From positions 1 through 15,174 of the forward strand of contig CAJUQD010000058.1 of NCBI GenBank assembly GCA_910588105.1: DNA of 15,174 nucleotides, written 5' to 3'. The notes under the pieces are model-generated. The model saw only the letters and a list, made by a program, of their open reading frames with translations. It ran no database searches and was not told where the DNA came from. Source of the stretch: an uncultured Oscillospiraceae bacterium (GTDB taxonomy: Bacteria > Bacillota > Clostridia > Oscillospirales > Oscillospiraceae). Each line of letters begins with the position of its first letter. Within the stretch, counting starts at the first letter, position 1. A program made the position numbers and the translations under genes. Positions 14,956 through 15,174 of this stretch are shown here, in pieces.

Positions 14956-15054
14956 TTAGGCGCCGTTTGAAAATTGGCAATATGCCCAGCGGCAAGGAAT
15001 TTTTTCGCCGGGCAAGGCGATTTGGCGTGTCGGCAATTTTCAAACAAGCCCTAA
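14956..15054. repeat. MITE-like 99-bp inverted-repeat element
   Basis: The ends are TTAGG...GTTTGAAAATTG on the left and CAATTTTCAAAC...CCTAA on the right. The 12-bp core and 5-bp tips are perfect inverted copies, and the similarity extends with mismatches to about 31 bp per arm. TA occurs at both borders, compatible with a TA target duplication of the IS630/mariner type. The middle contains a smaller imperfect hairpin. No coding frame is present. It lies between the Asp23 terminator and the nusB promoter. Whether it is repeated in the genome cannot be seen here. Confidence 0.55.
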
Positions 15055-15074
15055 GCGTAACCCTGGCCCACGGC

Positions 15075-15102
15075 AAAAAGAGCCGGGGCTATGCCCCGGC
15101 TC
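15075..15102 (-). terminator. rho-independent terminator after the Asp23 family gene
   Basis: On the - strand GAGCCGGGGC pairs perfectly with GCCCCGGCTC across an ATA loop, then TTTTT. It lies 14 nt past the Asp23 stop codon. Confidence 0.9.
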
Positions 15103-15115
15103 CCCGCCGTTCCTT

Positions 15116-15174
15116 TTATTTCTGGAAGCTCACGCCCACCACCGTGACATTCACCTGGGCCACCTCCAGCCCGC
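15116..15174 (-). CDS. Asp23/Gls24 family protein, C-terminal end only
   Basis: Only the final 19 codons are in the window, reading GLEVAQVNVTVVGVSFQK before TAA at 15118-15116. The VNVTVVGVSF ending is typical of Asp23/Gls24 envelope stress proteins, and such a gene commonly precedes nusB in Firmicutes. Both the short sequence and the position support the call. The start lies outside the window. Confidence 0.75.
   Translation of the reverse strand, partial: GLEVAQVNVTVVGVSFQK

Noticed and set aside
1..15174. CRISPR array, tRNA, rRNA, phage or transposase genes
   Set aside because: No evenly spaced direct repeats, cloverleaf-like sequence, rRNA segment or transposase motif was found by reading.

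Overview
The window reads as chromosomal DNA of a high-GC clostridial Firmicute, most likely from the Oscillospiraceae (Flavonifractor/Pseudoflavonifractor/Lawsonibacter-like). This is inferred from the Firmicutes-type gene order asp23-nusB-...-xseA-xseB-ispA-...-dxs-tlyA-nadK-argR-recN, a tyrosine T-box, GC-rich codon use and tight gene packing. No tRNA, rRNA, CRISPR array, transposase or prophage gene was seen.

Layout. (1) 1..572, + strand: the 3' part of a membrane 4Fe-4S protein, visibly poorer in GC than the rest, ending at a perfect 19-bp inverted repeat. (2) 764..1855, + strand: a membrane-anchored endonuclease/exonuclease/phosphatase-fold protein with its own likely promoter. (3) 1856..2057: a structured convergent intergenic region with a strong two-way terminator. 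(4) 4070..2058, - strand: a sigma-A promoter, a tyrosine-specific T-box leader (UAC specifier, antiterminator T-box sequence, terminator), a NUDIX hydrolase and tyrS, the two genes overlapping by 4 nt. (5) 14835..4076, - strand: one compact run of twelve genes: nusB, Kae1/TsaD-like paralogue, xseA, xseB, ispA, divergent PAP2, dxs, tlyA, nadK, argR, recN, HAD phosphatase. Neighbours mostly overlap or are a few bases apart; the largest gap is 54 nt. (6) 14836..15174: nusB leader with two hairpins, a putative promoter with a palindrome over its -10, a 99-bp MITE-like inverted-repeat element, a terminator, and the last codons of an Asp23/Gls24 family gene.

Functionally, the long operon mixes transcription antitermination (NusB), DNA repair (ExoVII, RecN), isoprenoid precursor synthesis (Dxs, IspA, and perhaps the PAP2-like protein), RNA methylation (TlyA), NADP supply (NadK) and arginine regulation (ArgR). 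The general order is an old Firmicutes arrangement. Departures from the Bacillus subtilis order as I know it are the Kae1-like gene where folD would sit, the PAP2-like gene between ispA and dxs, and the HAD gene fused by overlap to recN. No terminator separates the HAD gene from the tyrosine T-box promoter, so read-through would meet the T-box terminator.

I see no clear evidence of a wholly new defence or metabolic system. The best leads are the T-box-controlled NUDIX gene, the Kae1-like paralogue, the MITE-like repeat and the structured intergenic region.
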